The notes: a model not told the origin generated them from the letters alone. A DNA stretch of 64,000 bases from Micromonospora terminaliae (GCF_009671205.1 NZ_CP045309.1:4712001-4776000); one strand, 5' to 3'. Shown: positions 16,812 through 26,879, numbered from the stretch's first letter. Made by a program: numbers and translations.

Positions 16812-17729
16812 TCACCTACCCCGATGTCCGGTTGCCCGGGCCGCCACCTCGGTCATCCGCAGGCCCCTGACCTGGTCCGGCGTGAACCACGCGGCCCGCG
16901 CCGTGGAGCCGCCCGCGAGCTCGGTCACCACCGCCTCGGTCGGGGCGTCCACCCGGACGCGATAGATCACCCGGACGCCGTGCCAGTCCAGCGGTCGCCC
17001 CTCCGGGCCGAGCGCGGCCGGGTTGTGCAGGTTGTCCACGGCCAGCAGGCCGACCACCCGGCCGAGCTGGCCCGCCTCCTCGACCAGCTCGCGGAGCAGG
17101 CCGGCGGCCGGCTGCTCGCCGTGGTCGGTCCCGCCGCCGGGCAGGTGCCACTTCCCGGCACCCGGGTAACCGTCCGCGATCATGGTGAGCAGCACCCGCC
17201 CGGCCGGGTCGGTGACCAGCCCGTACGCGGCGAAGCGCTGCCGCCGGTCGGCGTCCGGGGCGGCCGGCGCGGGCGGGAGCGCCCGGGGCAGGTCCGCCGG
17301 CAGGGGCGACACCGGCAGCCCGAGCAGCTCGGCGGTGAACGGCATCAGCGGCACGGCCGCGGCCTCGGCCGGGGTGAACCAGTCCAGCTCGTCACTGCCC
17401 CCGGCCGGCTCCGGCCGCAGCTCGCCACCGCGCGCCTCGACGGCGAAGATCAGCCGGTCGGTGTGCATCACGACGCCGTCGCCCGGGAAGGCCGCCACGT
17501 CGGCGATCGCGGCCCGGATGGCGGCCGCCGCGACGGTCAGCCCGGTCTCCTCGGCGAACGCCCGCTCGACGGCCCGCGCCGGATGCTCGGCGTGCTCGAT
17601 GCCACCCCCCGGCAGCTGCCACACCCCCGGACAGGGACAAGCCTCCGACCCGCGCGCCAGCAGAACCCGCCCACCCGCGTCCGCCAGCACCCCGTAGGCC
17701 GCGATCCGCCGCCGTTCCTCCACCCGCAC
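16812..17729 (-). CDS. Tandem double-Nudix hydrolase (first paralogue)
   Basis: Contains two Nudix domains (about 5-140 and 160-300), so it should hydrolyse a nucleoside diphosphate linked to another group; the substrate is unknown. The second Nudix box is essentially complete (GGTDHGE, then RELVEEAG). The first is degenerate: the catalytic RE pair reads RA (RAFAEETGL), so the N-terminal domain may be inactive or structural. The GTG at 17729 gives 305 residues. It is a paralogue of the next gene on the same strand, from which it is separated by a palindromic element. Confidence 0.88.
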   Translation of the reverse strand: MRVEERRRIAAYGVLADAGGRVLLARGSEACPCPGVWQLPGGGIEHAEHPARAVERAFAEETGLTVAAAAIRAAIADVAAFPGDGVVMHTDRLIFAVEARGGELRPEPAGGSDELDWFTPAEAAAVPLMPFTAELLGLPVSPLPADLPRALPPAPAAPDADRRQRFAAYGLVTDPAGRVLLTMIADGYPGAGKWHLPGGGTDHGEQPAAGLLRELVEEAGQLGRVVGLLAVDNLHNPAALGPEGRPLDWHGVRVIYRVRVDAPTEAVVTELAGGSTARAAWFTPDQVRGLRMTEVAARATGHRGR

Positions 17730-17752
17730 CCACTCCCCCGGTCGACTCCGTC

Positions 17753-17807
17753 GATCATGAGGTTAGCGGCACCGGGACGGACATTTCGCACCGTTAACCT
17801 CATGATC
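17753..17807. repeat. REP-like palindromic intergenic element
   Basis: The arms 17753-17765 (GATCATGAGGTTA) and 17795-17807 are perfectly complementary over 13 bp, and pairing continues inward for four more pairs with one G-T, leaving a 21-base loop. I recall similar ATCATGAGGTTA-type palindromes between genes in Micromonospora genomes, but only this copy is visible here. It could act as a terminator for the upstream Nudix gene or be a small mobile repeat. Confidence 0.6.
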
Positions 17808-17861
17808 AACGGCGCGGGGCGGGCGGGTGGGGGCAGGGGCAGGGCGGGGGGCTGGGGGCGG

Positions 17862-18809
17862 TTAGATCAGGTGGGCGGCGTGGACGGCTTCGGCCGTTAC
17901 CTCGGTTAGGCGGTCCGTGGGGAGGGCGCCCAGTTCCTCGCGGCGGAACCAGCGGGCCTCGCAGGTGGAGCCGCCGACGTCGGCCACCGTGGGCGGGGCG
18001 GGCTGGTCGACGACCACCCGGTAGAAGGCGCGTACGCCGTGCCAGTCGATCGGGTAGCCCTCGGGGCCGAGCGAGGCGGCGTCGCGGTGGCTGGCCACCC
18101 CGAGCAGCTCGACGAGACGGCCGGTCTGCCCGGTCTCCTCGACCAGCTCCCGGATGAGCGCGGCGCCCGGCTGCTCGCCGTAGTCCGTGCCGCCGCCGGG
18201 CAGGTGCCAGCAGCCCGCGCCCGGGTAGCCGTCGGAGACCCGGGTGAGCAGGACCCGCTCCTCCGGGTCGGTCACCACGGCGTACGCGGCGAACCGCTGC
18301 GCCCGGTGCAGCCCGTCGGGGCCGGGGACGGCGTAGAACGAGGGGAACTCGGGGACCTCCTCCGGCACGATGTCGTCGGTGGAGGTGGGCAGGCCCAGGG
18401 CGCGCGCGGCGAACGAGCGCAGCGGCAGCTCCCGGGCCTCGTCGAGGGTGAACCAGCGGGCCAGGTCGGTGGGCCGGTCGACCCGGTCGGCGAGCGTCCC
18501 GCCCCGCACCGAGACCGTGTAGAGCAGCCGGTCGGTGTGGATCGTGATGCCGCGCTCGGGCAGCGCCCGCATGTCGGCCAGGACGTCCTGGAGGGCGGCG
18601 ACGGAGACCGAGAGCCCGGTCTCGGCGGCGGTCTCCCGGACGACGGTGTGCTTGGGGTCCTCACCGTGGTCGACCGCCCCGCCCGGCAGCGACCACGTGC
18701 CGGGGGTGCCGGAGCGCTCCGATGCGCGGACCAGCAACACTCGGCCGTCTGAATCAGCACAAACTGCGTATGCCGCGATCCTGCGGAGCGGCTCCAGCAA
18801 GGTGGTCAC
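17862..18809 (-). CDS. Tandem double-Nudix hydrolase (second paralogue)
   Basis: Same two-domain layout as its neighbour (Nudix domains about 8-145 and 165-310), 315 residues. The second Nudix box is intact (GGTDYGE, RELVEETG). The first keeps RE but has AAE instead of xEE in the metal-binding helix (RETAAETGL), so the N-terminal domains of both paralogues are degenerate at different positions. The GTG at 18809 is preceded by GGGGAG about 11 bases upstream. Its upstream region, shared with the divergent pspC gene, contains a 9-bp inverted repeat. Confidence 0.88.
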   Translation of the reverse strand: MTTLLEPLRRIAAYAVCADSDGRVLLVRASERSGTPGTWSLPGGAVDHGEDPKHTVVRETAAETGLSVSVAALQDVLADMRALPERGITIHTDRLLYTVSVRGGTLADRVDRPTDLARWFTLDEARELPLRSFAARALGLPTSTDDIVPEEVPEFPSFYAVPGPDGLHRAQRFAAYAVVTDPEERVLLTRVSDGYPGAGCWHLPGGGTDYGEQPGAALIRELVEETGQTGRLVELLGVASHRDAASLGPEGYPIDWHGVRAFYRVVVDQPAPPTVADVGGSTCEARWFRREELGALPTDRLTEVTAEAVHAAHLI

Positions 18810-18848
18810 GGGAGGAAATTCTCCCCGGATGCGGTTACCGGCATCGAA

Positions 18849-18870
18849 AAGAGTCAGATTCCTGACTCTT
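18849..18870. promoter_or_regulatory. Inverted repeat in the divergent Nudix/pspC region (possible operator)
   Basis: AAGAGTCAG (18849-18857) and CTGACTCTT (18862-18870) are perfectly complementary around a 4-base spacer. The site is about 40 bp upstream of the Nudix GTG and 10 bp before the TCAGGG repeats. It could be an operator or a short terminator; the sequence does not decide. Confidence 0.35.
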
Positions 18871-18880
18871 GGCTGGCGCC

Positions 18881-18902
18881 TCAGGGACGGGTCAGGGTAG
18901 GG
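18881..18902 (+). promoter_or_regulatory. Candidate regulator site: TCAGGG direct repeats upstream of the small pspC gene
   Basis: TCAGGG at 18881-18886 and 18892-18897, 11 bp apart, followed by TAGGG. It matches the block at 11515-11536 in 19 of 22 positions and lies 73 bp before the ATG, against 64 bp there. Confidence 0.5.
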
Positions 18903-18953
18903 CTCCGGGCGGTCACCGAGGTCGCCCGCCGAACCGCGCGGGACCGTGGAGAC

Positions 18954-19307
18954 ATGACCTCGACGAACCCCTCCCAGGCCCCGTACAAGCAGCTCCGCCG
19001 GCCGGTCACCGACCGCATGGTCGCCGGTGTCGCCAGCGGCCTCGGCCGCTACTTCGCCGTCGACCCCACCCTCGTGCGGGTGGCCTTCGCGGTGGCCACG
19101 CTGCTCACCGGCGGGATCGCCGCGCTGGCGTACCCGATCATGTGGTTCCTGATGCCCGAGGAGCCGGCGGGTGCGCCCGCCTGGCCGCACGCGCCGGGCA
19201 CCGCGCCCGGCTGGCCGCCGGTGCCGCCGGCGCCCCCGGCCACGCCGGAGCCGGCGCCCCGGCCGGCGCCTCAGCCGCCGATGCCCCCGATGCCCCCGGC
19301 GGCCTGA
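18954..19307 (+). CDS. Small PspC domain protein
   Basis: A 117-residue membrane protein: residues 11-70 form a PspC domain (LRRPVTDRMVAGVASGLGRY, then a membrane helix ending IMWFLMPEEP), and the last 45 residues are Pro-rich. PspC-type proteins report or buffer membrane stress. ATG at 18954 follows GGAG. The upstream TCAGGG repeat pair suggests co-regulation with the larger PspC/LiaF gene. Its stop is only 7 bp from the convergent guaA stop. Confidence 0.88.
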   Translation: MTSTNPSQAPYKQLRRPVTDRMVAGVASGLGRYFAVDPTLVRVAFAVATLLTGGIAALAYPIMWFLMPEEPAGAPAWPHAPGTAPGWPPVPPAPPATPEPAPRPAPQPPMPPMPPAA

Positions 19308-19314
19308 CCCGGCG

Positions 19315-20868
<1,554 letters not shown>

Positions 20869-20936
20869 GTGCAGCAACCCTACCGACAGTCACCGCCGAA
20901 GCGGGCCGCGCCCCGGTGTGTCGCGCGCCGCGTCAC

Positions 20937-22622
20937 TCAGGGGCGCAGCGCGGCCGGGGCGTGGGCGGGTACGGCGGGCTGCCTCGGGGCCACCGGGGCG
21001 AGCCGGCGGTACGCCGAACCGAGCGGCGGGCGCGGGTCGTCCTCCCCCTTGTTGGGCCAGAACGACATGGCCCTCTCGGCCTGCGCGGTGATCGTCAGCG
21101 ACGGGTTGACGCCCAGGTTCGCCGAGACCGCAGCGCCGTCCACCACGTGCAGCCCGGGGTGACCGTGCACCCGGTGGTACGGGTCGATCACCCCGCGCTC
21201 CGGGCTGTCGCCGATCACCGCGCCGCCCAGGATGTGCGCGGTCATCGGGATGTTGAACGGCTCGGTGACCGCCCCGCCGGGCGTGCCGTCGATCTCCTCG
21301 GCGAGCAGCCGGACCGCCTCGTTGCCGGCCGGGATCCAGGTCGGGTTGGGCGCGCCGTGCCCCGGGCCGGAGACCAGCCGGCCGCGCCGGTAGCGGGTGG
21401 TGAGTGAGTTGTCGACCGATTGCATGACCAGGGCGATGACGGTGCGTTCGGACCAGCCGCGCACCGAGAGCATCCGGGCCGCCAGCCCGGGCTGCCGGAC
21501 GATGCTGCCCAGCCAGCGCCGGACCCGGTGCGGGCCCCCGTCGACCAGCAGCGACTGGAGCAGCCCCATGGCGTTGGAGCCCCGGCCGTAGCGGACCGGC
21601 TCGATGTGGGTCTGCGGGTCGGGGTGGAACGAGCTGGTGATCGCCACCCCCTCGGTGAAGTCGAGGCCCCGCCGGCGGGCCTGGGCGGGCCCCACCGAGG
21701 CGCCGAGGATGGCCTCCGAGTTGGTGCGGGTCAGCTCGCCGAGCCGGGGCGACAGGTGCGGCAGCGCCCCGGTAGCCCGCATCTCGTGCAGCAGCCGCTG
21801 GGTGCCCAGCGCGCCGGCCGCGAAGACCACCTCACCGGCGTGGATCACCTGCCGGCGCTTGCGGACCCAGGCGCCGGTGCGCTCGGTGTGCACCTCGTAG
21901 CCGCCGTCCGCGGCGGGGCGTACGGCGGTCACCGTGGTCAGCGGGTGGACCTGCGCGCCGAGCCGCTCGGCCAGCCAGAGGTAGTTCTTGACCAGGGTGT
22001 TCTTCGCGCCGTGCCGGCAGCCGGTCATGCACGAGCCGCAGTGGCTGCAGCCCGTCCGGTCCGGCCCCACCCCGCCGAAGTACGGGTCGGGCACCCGCTC
22101 GCCGGGGCGGCCGATGTGCACGCCCACGGGTGTCGAGTGGAAGGTGTGCCCCACCCCCATCCGCTCGGCCACCGCCCGCATGGCCCGGTCCGCGCCGGTG
22201 TCGACGGGGTACGTGGTGACGCCGAGCATCCGCTTCGCCTGGTCGTAGTGGCGGGCCAGTTCGTCGCGCCAGTCGGTGATGTGCCGCCACTGCGGGTCGG
22301 CGTAGAACGCGTCGAGCGGTTCGTAGAGGGTGTTCGCGTAGACCAGCGAGCCGCCGCCCACCCCGGCCCCGGCGAGCACCAGCACCCCGCCGCCGGCCTT
22401 CCGGTCGGCCGAGCGCAGCAGCGTGATGCGCTGGAGGCCGTAGCAGCCGAGCTTCGGGGCCCACAGGAAGCGCCGCGCCCGCCAGGAGGTCTGCGGGAAC
22501 TCGTCGTCGGCGAAGCGCCGGCCGGCCTCCAGGACCCCGACGGAGTAGCCCTTCTCGGCCAGCCGGAGCGCCGTGACGCTGCCGCCGAAACCGGACCCGA
22601 TGACGACCACGTCGTACCGCAT
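20937..22622 (-). CDS. GMC-family oxidoreductase (cholesterol-oxidase-like, ChoD type)
   Basis: FAD-dependent alcohol/sterol oxidase-like enzyme. The FAD-binding GSGFGGS motif is at residues 9-15, followed by GAGVGGGSLVYANT and the C-terminal GMC segment NPSLTITAQAERA. Residues around 190-205 hold a CSHCGSCMTGC cluster with four cysteines, as in the Rv3409c group. The substrate is unknown; ChoD-type proteins are often not true cholesterol oxidases. Next to guaA and near guaB3/guaB the context matches mycobacteria. An inverted repeat just upstream may be a TetR-type operator. Confidence 0.87.
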   Translation of the reverse strand: MRYDVVVIGSGFGGSVTALRLAEKGYSVGVLEAGRRFADDEFPQTSWRARRFLWAPKLGCYGLQRITLLRSADRKAGGGVLVLAGAGVGGGSLVYANTLYEPLDAFYADPQWRHITDWRDELARHYDQAKRMLGVTTYPVDTGADRAMRAVAERMGVGHTFHSTPVGVHIGRPGERVPDPYFGGVGPDRTGCSHCGSCMTGCRHGAKNTLVKNYLWLAERLGAQVHPLTTVTAVRPAADGGYEVHTERTGAWVRKRRQVIHAGEVVFAAGALGTQRLLHEMRATGALPHLSPRLGELTRTNSEAILGASVGPAQARRRGLDFTEGVAITSSFHPDPQTHIEPVRYGRGSNAMGLLQSLLVDGGPHRVRRWLGSIVRQPGLAARMLSVRGWSERTVIALVMQSVDNSLTTRYRRGRLVSGPGHGAPNPTWIPAGNEAVRLLAEEIDGTPGGAVTEPFNIPMTAHILGGAVIGDSPERGVIDPYHRVHGHPGLHVVDGAAVSANLGVNPSLTITAQAERAMSFWPNKGEDDPRPPLGSAYRRLAPVAPRQPAVPAHAPAALRP

Positions 22623-22633
22623 GCACGCATCAT

Positions 22634-22645
22634 TACCGACCGGTA
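22634..22645. promoter_or_regulatory. Palindrome TACCGACCGGTA upstream of the GMC oxidoreductase
   Basis: TACCG and CGGTA arms are separated by AC, 12 bp before the ATG (22622) and next to a TATAGCT -10-like sequence on the minus strand. The form resembles TetR-family operators. No TetR gene lies nearby. Confidence 0.4.
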
Positions 22646-22764
22646 GCTATAGCGCCAGCGAGAGTTTTTCGCAGATCATGCAGAGCGCTCGATGACACGG
22701 GAATCCCGTGCAACCGACGGACCTGCGTCGCGCGTCGAGTGGTGGACGGGGGAGGGAGACCACG

Positions 22765-23877
22765 ATGACACGACGACGGTGGCTGCTCGGACTGGCCGCT
22801 CTGGTGGCGGTGGTGCTGGTCGCCGCGGGCGCGGTGGTGACCACGCGGCTGGTCTCCCGCCCGTCGCCCGGCCCGGTGGCCGGGTCCGCACCGCCGAGCC
22901 CGTCCTCCCCCGCGGTGACCACGCCGGCGCCGGTCACCAGCAGCCCCACCCCGCCACCCGGGGCCGACCTCAAGGGGCCGCTCAACCTGCTGCTCGTCGG
23001 CGTGGACACCCGGGTCACCGTGCCGGGCTGGGAACCGCACGCCGACGCCGTGCTGGTGCTGCACGTGCCGGCCGGGCTGGGCCGCGCGTACCTGTTCTCG
23101 CTCCCCCGCGACCTGGTGGTCGACATCCCGGCCTACCCGAAGGCCGGCTACCCGGGCGGCCGGACCAAGCTCACCCACGCCATGAGCTACGGAAGCCGGG
23201 TTCCGGGCGACAAGTTGCATCCGAGCACCGCCCAGGGGTACGAACTGCTGCGGACCACGGTCAGCCGGTACACCGGGCTGCGCATCGACGCCGGCGCGGT
23301 GCTCACCTTCTTCGGCTTCGACCGGCTGGTCGACGCGCTGGGCGGGGTGGACCTCTACGTCGACCAGCGGGTCGCCTCGATCCACCGGCGCCCCGACGGG
23401 CAGTACCGGCAGCACACGGCGAGCGGATACGTCGGGCCGCAAATGGTCTACGAGAAGGGCACCCGGCACCTCAACGGCTGGCAGGCGCGGGACTACGCCC
23501 GGCAGCGCTACATCGCGGGCGGCGACTACGCCCGGCAGCGCCACCAGCAGCAGCTGATCCGTGCGCTGGCCCTCAAGATCCTCAGCCAGGGGATCGCCCG
23601 GGACCCGGACCGGGTCGAGCAGGTGGTGAGCACCCTCGGCAAGACCATGGTGTACGTCGGAGGCGGCCGGCGGCTGATCGACTTCGCGTACGCCCTGGGT
23701 GGCCTGCCGCCGGAGAAGTTCGTCCTGGTCGGCCTCCCCGGCGACGGGGTGGGCAGCGGCGGCTCCTACCGGGGTGAGCAGCTGCGCCCGGTGGGCCGGC
23801 AGTTCTTCGCCGCCCTGCGCGGCGGCGACCCCGACGCCTTCCTCGCCGCGAACCCCGCGCTGCGGGTGAAGAACTGA
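22765..23877 (+). CDS. LytR-CpsA-Psr (LCP) family protein
   Basis: LCP proteins attach glycopolymers such as teichoic acid or arabinogalactan-type chains to peptidoglycan at the outer face of the membrane. The 370-residue product has a basic start, one membrane span (about 6-28), a Pro/Ser/Thr-rich stretch to residue 65, and the LCP domain (about 73-245) with LLLVGVDTR, DAVLVLHV and SLPRDLVVDIP carrying the phosphate-binding Arg and metal-binding Asp. ATG at 22765 follows GGAGGGA. Its stop is one base from the convergent M1 peptidase stop. Confidence 0.9.
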   Translation: MTRRRWLLGLAALVAVVLVAAGAVVTTRLVSRPSPGPVAGSAPPSPSSPAVTTPAPVTSSPTPPPGADLKGPLNLLLVGVDTRVTVPGWEPHADAVLVLHVPAGLGRAYLFSLPRDLVVDIPAYPKAGYPGGRTKLTHAMSYGSRVPGDKLHPSTAQGYELLRTTVSRYTGLRIDAGAVLTFFGFDRLVDALGGVDLYVDQRVASIHRRPDGQYRQHTASGYVGPQMVYEKGTRHLNGWQARDYARQRYIAGGDYARQRHQQQLIRALALKILSQGIARDPDRVEQVVSTLGKTMVYVGGGRRLIDFAYALGGLPPEKFVLVGLPGDGVGSGGSYRGEQLRPVGRQFFAALRGGDPDAFLAANPALRVKN

Positions 23878-23878
23878 C

Positions 23879-25336
23879 TCAGAGCGGCTTCGGTGCCGGC
23901 GGGCGCTCGGTGCCGTAGAGCCAGGCGTCGAAGAGCTTGCCGAGCTTCCTGCCGGAAACCCGCTCGGCGAGCGCCACGAACTCGTCGGTGGTGGCGTTGC
24001 CGTGCCTCTTCTCCGCCGCCCAGGTGCGCAGGATCGTGAAGAAGGCGCTGTCGCCCACCGCCACCCGCAGGGCGTGCACGGTCATCCCGCCCCGGTCGTA
24101 GACCGACCGGCCGAACAGGTCCGCCACCCCCGGCTTCCCTGTCGGCGTACGCCAGACCTGGCTCGACGTCGTGGCGTACTTCTGGTCGAAGGTGCGCTGG
24201 ACGGTGGACTGGCCGGCGTGCTCGGCCCACAGCCACTCGGCGTACGTCGCCAGCCCCTCGTTGAGCCAGATGTCCTGCCAGCGCTGGAGGGAGACGCTGT
24301 CGCCGTACCACTGGTGGGCCAGCTCGTGCGCGACCACGCCGGTGTTGTCGCCCTGCCGGAAGAACCCCGCCGAGTAGACCGGCCGGCTCTGCGTCTCCAG
24401 GGCGTACCGGATCCGGTCGTCGGCGACCACCACCCCGCCGTACGCCTCGAACGGGTACGGCCCGAAGATGCTCTCCAGGTAGTCGGCCACCTCGACGGTC
24501 CGTGCGATCGACCGGTCCGGCGCGCCCTCGGCCACCTGGGTGGTGACCGCGCTGTAGACCGGCCGGCCCTTGTGCTCGTCGGTGGTGACCCGGAACTTCC
24601 CGATCGCCACCATCGTCAGGTAGCTGGCCATCGGGGCCTCCTCGGACCAGCGCCAGGTGGTCCAGCCGCCCGTGGTGCTCCGTCCCTTCGGGACCCCGTT
24701 GCTGACCGCCGTGAGCCCCTTCGGCACGGTGATCTCGAAGTCGTAGGTGGCCTTGTCGGAGGGATGGTCGTTGACCGGGAACCAGGTGCTGGCCGACTCC
24801 GGCTGGCCGAGCGCGATCGCCCCGTCGACGGTGTGCAGCCAGCCGGCCCCGCCGAGCACGTCGTTGTCGAGCGCGGCCGGCTGGCCGTCGTACCGGATCT
24901 CGGCCACGAAGCCGTTGCCGGAGGTGAGGCCGGTGGCCGGGGTGACGACCAGCTCGTCGTCGGCCCGGGTGTGTGCGGCCTTCGCCGCGTCCACGGTGAC
25001 CGACCGCACCGTCAGCCCGGCCAGGTCCAGGTTGAACGCCGACAGGTTGGCCGTCGCCGTGGCCCGCAGGGTGGTGGTGCCGGTGAGCCGGTCGGTCGCC
25101 GGGTCGTAGCGCACCTGCACCGTGTAGTGGGCGACGTCGTAGCCGCCGTTGCCGTAGCTCGGGAAGTAGGGATCGCCCGCGCCGGGCGCACCGGGCGCGA
25201 AGCTGCGCCCGGCCGTCGGGCTGGGCGCGGTGAGCGCCGGCGTGGCCCGGTCCGGCCCGGCCGCGCCGCAGCCGGCCAGCAGCAGCGCTCCGCAGACCAC
25301 CAGCCCGAGCCGTCGTCGTCCGCCGCGCCGCGCCAT
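23879..25336 (-). CDS. M1-family zinc metallopeptidase, lipoprotein (copy 1)
   Basis: Secreted aminopeptidase-like enzyme. The signal peptide ends in lipobox LLAGC with Cys23. The gluzincin motif is complete: H337-E338-xx-H341 (HELAHQWYGDS) with the third ligand Glu360 in NEG 19 residues later. The N-terminal M1 beta domain precedes it. At 485 residues it lacks the long helical C-terminal domain of full-length aminopeptidase N, like other short actinobacterial M1 lipoproteins. A TAGGCT -10 box at 25398-25403 and a GGGAGGG ribosome site suggest its own promoter. Confidence 0.92.
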   Translation of the reverse strand: MARRGGRRRLGLVVCGALLLAGCGAAGPDRATPALTAPSPTAGRSFAPGAPGAGDPYFPSYGNGGYDVAHYTVQVRYDPATDRLTGTTTLRATATANLSAFNLDLAGLTVRSVTVDAAKAAHTRADDELVVTPATGLTSGNGFVAEIRYDGQPAALDNDVLGGAGWLHTVDGAIALGQPESASTWFPVNDHPSDKATYDFEITVPKGLTAVSNGVPKGRSTTGGWTTWRWSEEAPMASYLTMVAIGKFRVTTDEHKGRPVYSAVTTQVAEGAPDRSIARTVEVADYLESIFGPYPFEAYGGVVVADDRIRYALETQSRPVYSAGFFRQGDNTGVVAHELAHQWYGDSVSLQRWQDIWLNEGLATYAEWLWAEHAGQSTVQRTFDQKYATTSSQVWRTPTGKPGVADLFGRSVYDRGGMTVHALRVAVGDSAFFTILRTWAAEKRHGNATTDEFVALAERVSGRKLGKLFDAWLYGTERPPAPKPL

Positions 25337-25425
25337 CGCCTCGATCCCTCCCGGACCGCACCGTGGCGGCCCTGCCCGGGGCCGCTCCGCCCGCGGCAGC
25401 CTACCCAGGATCGATCACGTCCGCG

Positions 25426-26820
25426 TCACGGCAGGGCCGGCGCGCTCGCCCCGACGAGCCAGGCGTCGAAGAGCGGGCGCAAGGGTTTCCCGGCCGTGCG
25501 CTCGGCGTGGGCCACGAAGTCGGCGGTGGTGGCGGTGCCGTCGCGCCGCTCGGCCAGCCAGCCGCGCAGGATGCGGAAGAAGGTGTCGTCACCGACCGCC
25601 CGGCGCAGGGCGTGCACGGCCAGCGCGCCGCGCTGGTAGACCGCGTCGCCGAACATCGCGGCGCGGCCCGGGTCCACCGAGGGCTTGCTCCAGTCGGTGA
25701 CCGCGTACCGGTCGGCGAAGGCCCGCTCGACGGTGCGCCGGCCGTCGTGCTCCGCCCAGAGCCATTCCGCGTACGTGGCGAAGCCCTCGTTGAGCCACAG
25801 GTCGCTCCACCGGGCAACCGAGACGCTGTCGCCGAACCACTGGTGGGCCAGCTCGTGCGCGACCACCTCCGTGTTCGGGCCGGCGCCCCGGAAGAAGCCC
25901 GGCCCGTAGACGGGCCGGGACTGCGTCTCCAGCGCGTACCGGATCCGGTCGTCGGACACCACGATCCCGCCGTACGCGTCGAACGGGTACGGCCCGAAGC
26001 GGCCGGCCAGGAAGTCGGTGATCTCGCCGGTGCGGGCCACCGACGCGGCGGCCGGACCGTCGCCGGGCAGACCGGCGGCGACGGCGGTGACGATCGGCTT
26101 CCCCGCGTGGGTGCCGCTCGTGACCCGGTAGTGGCCGATCACCAGGGTGGACAGGTAGCTCGCCATGGGACTGCCCTCGGACCAGCGCCAGGTGGTCCAG
26201 CCGTCCTTGCTCGCGGTCCCCTTCGGCACCCCGTTGCTCAGGGCGGCGAGCCCGTCCGGCACGGTCACCGCCAGGTCGTAGGTGGCCTTGTCGGAGGGGT
26301 GGTCGTTGACCGGGTACCAGGTGCTCGCCGACTCGGGCTGGCCGAGGGCGATGGCGCCGTCCCCGGTGGCGTGGAAACCGCCGTCACCCAGCTCCGCGCT
26401 GGGCAGCGGCTCGGGCACCCCGCCGTACGTCACCTCGACCGTGAACCGCTGGCCGGCCGGCAGCCCGCGGGGCGGGGTGATCACCAGCTCGGCGCCGTCG
26501 CGCCGGTGCTTCGCCGGGGCGCCGTCGACGCGTACCCGGTCGACGGTAAGGCCGGCCAGGTCGAGCTGGAACCGGGACAGCGCCCGGGTGGCGGTGGCGG
26601 TCAGGACGGCCTCGCCGGTGAGCCGGTCGTCGGCCGGGTCGTAGCGGACCTTCAGCGCGTAGTGGCCGACGTCGTAGCCGCCGTTGCCGGCCCCCGGCAC
26701 GTACGGGTCACCCGCGTCCGGGGCGCCCGGCTGGAACGGCCCGTCGTCGTCCCGGGTGCAGCCGCCGGCCAGCAGCACGACGGCGAGCACCGCCGTGCCC
26801 CACCGCCGGCCGCGCGTCAT
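25426..26820 (-). CDS. M1-family zinc metallopeptidase, lipoprotein (copy 2)
   Basis: Tandem paralogue of the previous gene, 464 residues. Lipobox LAGGC with Cys21; zinc site H322-E323-xx-H326 with Glu345. Long identical blocks, such as SASTWYPVNDHPSDKATYD against STWFPVNDHPSDKATYD, show a duplication that has diverged moderately. A TAGGCT box (26827-26832) stands 6 bp before the ATG with no ribosome site, so this copy is probably translated from a leaderless mRNA, unlike copy 1. Confidence 0.92.
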   Translation of the reverse strand: MTRGRRWGTAVLAVVLLAGGCTRDDDGPFQPGAPDAGDPYVPGAGNGGYDVGHYALKVRYDPADDRLTGEAVLTATATRALSRFQLDLAGLTVDRVRVDGAPAKHRRDGAELVITPPRGLPAGQRFTVEVTYGGVPEPLPSAELGDGGFHATGDGAIALGQPESASTWYPVNDHPSDKATYDLAVTVPDGLAALSNGVPKGTASKDGWTTWRWSEGSPMASYLSTLVIGHYRVTSGTHAGKPIVTAVAAGLPGDGPAAASVARTGEITDFLAGRFGPYPFDAYGGIVVSDDRIRYALETQSRPVYGPGFFRGAGPNTEVVAHELAHQWFGDSVSVARWSDLWLNEGFATYAEWLWAEHDGRRTVERAFADRYAVTDWSKPSVDPGRAAMFGDAVYQRGALAVHALRRAVGDDTFFRILRGWLAERRDGTATTADFVAHAERTAGKPLRPLFDAWLVGASAPALP

Positions 26821-26838
26821 CCGCCGAGCCTAGACGCG

Positions 26839-26879
26839 CGACGGCGCGGGAGGGACCGGAATCCCCACCCGCGCCGTCG
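26839..26879 (-). terminator. Terminator of guaB3
   Basis: A perfect 12-bp stem (26839-26850 with 26868-26879) with a 17-base loop lies between the guaB3 stop and the start of the downstream M1 gene. Confidence 0.6.

Noticed and set aside
13659..17909. A 1416-codon plus-strand frame
   Set aside because: It runs out of frame through psd and opposite pssA and a Nudix gene, and is composed of Arg/Gly/Ala repeats.
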